Source of the DNA: DASXRC01 sp036506495
GTDB taxonomy: Bacteria > Actinomycetota > Actinomycetes > Mycobacteriales > Micromonosporaceae
Direction of reading: 5' to 3'
Assembly (NCBI GenBank): GCA_036506495.1
Contig: DASXRQ010000120.1
Span: 1 to 14,133, forward strand
Length of the DNA: 14,133 nucleotides
In this document: positions 12,901-14,133 of the stretch, piece by piece
Numbering within the stretch: position 1 is the stretch's first letter
How the letters are laid out: each line of letters begins with the position of its first letter
The notes under the pieces: generated by a model
Told to the model about the DNA's origin: nothing
The model's input: only the letters and a program-made list of their open reading frames with translations
Database searches by the model: none
Translations under genes and position numbers: made by a program

Positions 12901-13046
12901 ACCGCTCCGTCCCGGACGTGGACCGCATCGAGGCGGAAGCCCGCGCCGCACTCGGCGACGCGGGCTACGAAACAGCCTTCCACTCCGGGGACACCGTCAC
13001 GATGGCGACGGCGGCCGAGGCGGCCGGGCTCACACCCGACGCGTGA
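9948..13046 (+). CDS. AfsR-like regulator: winged helix, BTAD, NB-ARC ATPase, TPR
   Basis: A 1032-residue cytoplasmic regulator. GTG 9948 is chosen because the protein then starts IAVLGPLELRAG, the usual AfsR/SARP opening; TTG 9921 would add nine residues, and neither has a strong ribosome-binding site. Domains: OmpR-like winged helix about 1-90 (VVSADRLIDGVWGDEPP, NALQALVSRLRRA), BTAD about 92-235 (ALALWRGPLDF, HPLHEPFAALLMRALAAAGR, ALEVFERTRTRLADTLG), NB-ARC about 250-530 with Walker A GPGGSGKT 266-273, Walker B LLLILDNCEH (Asp357), LLATSREPLGIPGE, GMPLAIELAAARLRTL and LRAVVDWSWDLLSEPERALW, then a long TPR-like helical region to the end. Known: this STAND architecture, as in AfsR, couples nucleotide switching and TPR signal sensing to activation of secondary-metabolite or export genes. 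Divergent from padR and convergent with a second exporter, it may control either pump. No Ser/Thr kinase gene is nearby. It is intact. Confidence 0.93.
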   Translation: MDIAVLGPLELRAGTGETVPIAGARLRTLLILLALDANRVVSADRLIDGVWGDEPPAAAGNALQALVSRLRRAAPDLVIEAAPAGYRLAIERDRVDAHRFTRLAGDPASVAEALALWRGPLDFPDVASAAAIRLEEQWLTAQQHRIAADLRRGGGAELVPELEELVAAHPLHEPFAALLMRALAAAGRPGRALEVFERTRTRLADTLGTDPSPELAQLHLELLRAEPALRPRGNLPAEVSSFVGRDADVRGVRDLIGRHRLVTLTGPGGSGKTRLSVEVGGTLETALPDGVWRVELAPVTDPAEVPQAILTALGLRSQVLLARSTKIGQLESPVESLDPVVRLSDAMAGKELLLILDNCEHLVAAAAEVADTLLRTAPRLRLLATSREPLGIPGEQLWPVEPLALPPDGADPVVAAGYPAVRLLLDRAAGLSLDTRNTEPIVRICRALDGMPLAIELAAARLRTLPVDVLADRLADRFRLLTGGSRTALPRHQTLRAVVDWSWDLLSEPERALWRRFAVFHGSADVTAVELVCDADIDLLGALVDKSLLVLAGSRYRMLETIREYGLERLAEAGETERMRVAQARYLLALATEAEPRLRRADQLIWLRRLSDEHDNLHAAIRAAIDAGDAATAVGLTARLGWYWWLRGHRAEGLAVARDVLAMAGDEPSEDLALAYMFAALNGLEGGADMNEVKSWFQQGERLGAGPDAEHPALRLMRPVATMFLSDGDEATFDLVQPLFDDPDPWLRAVAKMITAQIRLNFGHSAAVAETEMRDALEGFRAIGERWGVGFALSFLSDLAAARGDFAQAVTWQREAIALVREVGVHEDMPQFEAKLAHQLWLAGDRAEARRVLKQSRESAEDVGMPEVLASVEYGSAMIAREEGALGEARERIGRAMTLIETASVAPQFRAMIRSTQGLIEGSAGDLATSRRRHAQAIEIAVESKDSPIIALTLVGAADLALRSGDPAEAARLLGASVAVRGSVDRSVPDVDRIEAEARAALGDAGYETAFHSGDTVTMATAAEAAGLTPDA

Positions 13047-13120
13047 CGGGTTTAGATGGCCGCCGGGGTTCACACCCCGGCGGCCCGGCTCACACCCGGC
13101 GGCCCGGCTCACACCCGACG
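13027..13120. repeat. Four copies of a GGCTCACACCC repeat across two convergent gene ends
   Basis: Copies start at 13027 (GGCTCACACCCGACGC), 13067 (GGTTCACACCCC then GGCGGCC), 13087 (GGCTCACACCCGGCGGCC) and 13106 (GGCTCACACCCGACGCC). The last three have periods of 20 and 19 bases. The first copy forms the last codons of the AfsR-like gene (LTPDA), and the fourth supplies the stop and last codons of the minus-strand permease (RRRV). Unequal crossing-over or slippage here would change both protein ends. It is too short and irregular for a CRISPR. Confidence 0.7.
13058..13085. terminator. 11-bp bidirectional hairpin between convergent genes
   Basis: GGCCGCCGGGG (13058-13068) and CCCCGGCGGCC (13075-13085) are perfect complements around the loop TTCACA. 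It lies 11 bases after the AfsR-like stop and 23 bases from the permease stop on the other strand. There is no T-run, but position and stability support a shared terminator. Confidence 0.78.
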
Positions 13121-13915
13121 CCGGAACGCCCAGACCGCGAGCGGTGCGAACACCGCGGCGAGCACCGCCGCCCAGAGCAGCGATTGGGTGACCGGGGTAG
13201 CCACCGGCCCGCCGACCAGCAGCCCGCGGGTGGCGTCGGCCAGGATCGTCACCGGGTTGACCTTCACCCAGGCCTGCAGCCATCCGGGCATGGTCTCGGT
13301 CGGCGCGAACGCGTTGCTGGCGAACGTGAGCGGGAAGAGCAGCACGAACCCGAAGATCTGCACCTTCTCGGGCGCGCTCACCAACATCCCTACCAGCACC
13401 GACATCCAGGACGCGGCTAGCCCGAACACGATCAGCAGGGTAAACGCGCCGAGCACCTCGACCGGGCCGGTGCCGATCCGGAAGCCGAGGATCATCCCGA
13501 CGCCCAGCAGCAGGGCCACCGCCCAGGTCTGCTTGACGACGTCGGCGACGATCCGTCCGGCCAGCGGCGACCAGCGGGCGATCGGCAGCGATCGGAGCCG
13601 GTCGAACACGCCCTTGGTCAGGTCCGTGTTGAGGCCGACGCCCGTGTTCAGCGTGGAGAACAGCATGTTCTGCACGATGATGCCGGCGAGCCCGAACGCG
13701 AGGTAGTCCTTCGGCGAGCCCGAGATGGCGCCGCCGAAGACGTACGTGAACAGCAGCAGGAACATGATCGGCTGGACGCTGAAGTCCAGCAGCTCGAACG
13801 GGTTGTGCTTGATCTGCACCAGCGTGCGCCACGCGAGCGTGGCGGTGTTGCGCAGGCCCTCAACGGGGCTGATCCGCGCTTCGGGTGCCAGCACTGCGGT
13901 AGTTGTGGCGGTCAT
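13109..13915 (-). CDS. ABC-2 type exporter permease (DrrB-like), second exporter
   Basis: A 268-residue membrane protein starting at ATG 13913-13915, seven bases after GGAGG. After a 35-residue cytoplasmic N-terminus (TLAWRTLVQIKHNPFELLDF) there are six membrane segments: SVQPIMFLLLFTYVFGGAI, FGLAGIIVQNMLFST, KQTWAVALLLGVGMILGF, VLGAFTLLIVFGLAASWMSV, VQIFGFVLLFPLTFASNAF and SLLWAAVLAAVFAPLAVWAF. The ABC-2 marks KGVFDRLRSLPIARWSPLAG and WVKVNPVTILADATRGLL are present. It differs clearly from the first permease (7178-7960), so this is a second pump and not a recent duplicate. Its ATPase gene ends 37 bases upstream on the same strand, a typical DrrAB operon. It converges on the AfsR-like regulator, a neighbour that often goes with such exporters. 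The substrate is unknown. Confidence 0.93.
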   Translation of the reverse strand: MTATTTAVLAPEARISPVEGLRNTATLAWRTLVQIKHNPFELLDFSVQPIMFLLLFTYVFGGAISGSPKDYLAFGLAGIIVQNMLFSTLNTGVGLNTDLTKGVFDRLRSLPIARWSPLAGRIVADVVKQTWAVALLLGVGMILGFRIGTGPVEVLGAFTLLIVFGLAASWMSVLVGMLVSAPEKVQIFGFVLLFPLTFASNAFAPTETMPGWLQAWVKVNPVTILADATRGLLVGGPVATPVTQSLLWAAVLAAVFAPLAVWAFRRRV

Positions 13916-13952
13916 GGCTGTCCCTCCTTCGGCATGCCCTCGTCACCCTGAG

Positions 13953-14133
13953 TCACGCCACTGCCTTCTCGAGTTCGTCAGTTTCGCCGGTCGGCCGGCC
14001 GGTCAAGGTCAGGAAGACCTCGTCCAGGCTCGGGCTGTGCAGCGACAGCTCGGCCACCACGAGCCCGCTGTCGTCGAGGCGACGGACCAGACGCGCCAGC
14101 GCGCCCGGGTCCGTCACCGGCGCGGTGATCAGC
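13953..14133 (-). CDS. ABC transporter ATP-binding protein, C-terminal end (partial, 5' end outside window)
   Basis: On the minus strand a frame is open from the window edge to TGA at 13953-13955. It gives LITAPVTDPGALARLVRRLD, then DSGLVVAELSLHSPSLDEVF, LTLTGRPTGETDELEKAVA. The PSLDEVFLTLTG block is the hallmark end of DrrA-type ATPases, equivalent to PSLDDVYL in the first exporter's ATPase. The ATPase core with its Walker motifs lies outside the window. The stop is 37 bases before the permease start, so the two genes form one operon and one efflux complex. The segment is too short for more detail. Confidence 0.88.
   Translation of the reverse strand, partial: LITAPVTDPGALARLVRRLDDSGLVVAELSLHSPSLDEVFLTLTGRPTGETDELEKAVA

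Noticed and set aside
13059..13120. CRISPR array from the GGCTCACACCC repeats
   Set aside because: There are only three or four short copies, nearly without spacers (period 19-20), and two lie inside gene ends. No cas genes are nearby.
12123..13832. Long minus-strand open frame opposite the AfsR-like gene and permease (569 codons)
   Set aside because: It is the antisense shadow of clear genes in GC-rich DNA: no domain, low-complexity Arg/Gly/Ala composition, and it crosses two real genes and a terminator.

Overview
This is a high-GC (about 70%) actinomycete chromosome segment. The evidence is strong third-position G/C bias, GTG starts, a type I glutamine synthetase end, an ECF42-type sigma factor with a YciI/DGPF partner, an AfsR-like BTAD/NB-ARC regulator and DrrAB-type exporters. 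The gene set would suit Micromonosporaceae or a relative, but this is inference and I would not name a genus.

Left part (1-7156): mostly a graveyard between a housekeeping gene and intact accessory genes. It opens with the 3' end of glnA. Next come an integrase pseudogene (minus; 5' end lost and one frameshift) and, abutting it head to head at about 1302, the 3' fragment of a TIR-like nucleotide-binding effector of the kind found in anti-phage systems. An intact SnoaL-like gene (minus) follows. After a 0.6 kb gap comes a two-gene operon, YciI/DGPF protein plus ECF42-type sigma factor. It is preceded by a TGTCGA-17-CGAC motif that matches the published ECF42 promoter as I recall it, so autoregulation is likely. 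Then come a broken SDR oxidoreductase (minus), a 19-bp perfect palindrome, an intact secreted alpha/beta-hydrolase with a Tap-like C-terminus (minus), and the C-terminal half of an aquaporin (plus).

Right part (7157-14133): an intact regulatory and export module. A DrrAB-type ABC exporter (permease and ATPase, GTGA overlap) lies downstream of a PadR repressor gene, all on the minus strand. A strong hairpin separates padR from drrAB. The padR gene is divergent from a 1032-aa AfsR-like regulator (winged helix, BTAD, NB-ARC ATPase, TPR). Their intergenic region holds a PadR-type box (ATACT-N8-AGTAT) over the predicted padR -10, and a 14-bp palindrome carrying back-to-back -35 hexamers. A second ABC-2 permease and the end of its ATPase gene (minus) converge on the AfsR gene. 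Both convergent genes end inside copies of the same short repeat.

How it may work: PadR would respond to a small molecule and control itself, and possibly the divergent regulator and the exporters. The AfsR-like protein may control one or both exporters. I found no rRNA, tRNA, CRISPR array or complete insertion sequence. I see no clear case for a wholly new system. The most notable points are the integrase/TIR junction, the four genes that all lost their 5' ends, the ECF42 autopromoter and the operator architecture.
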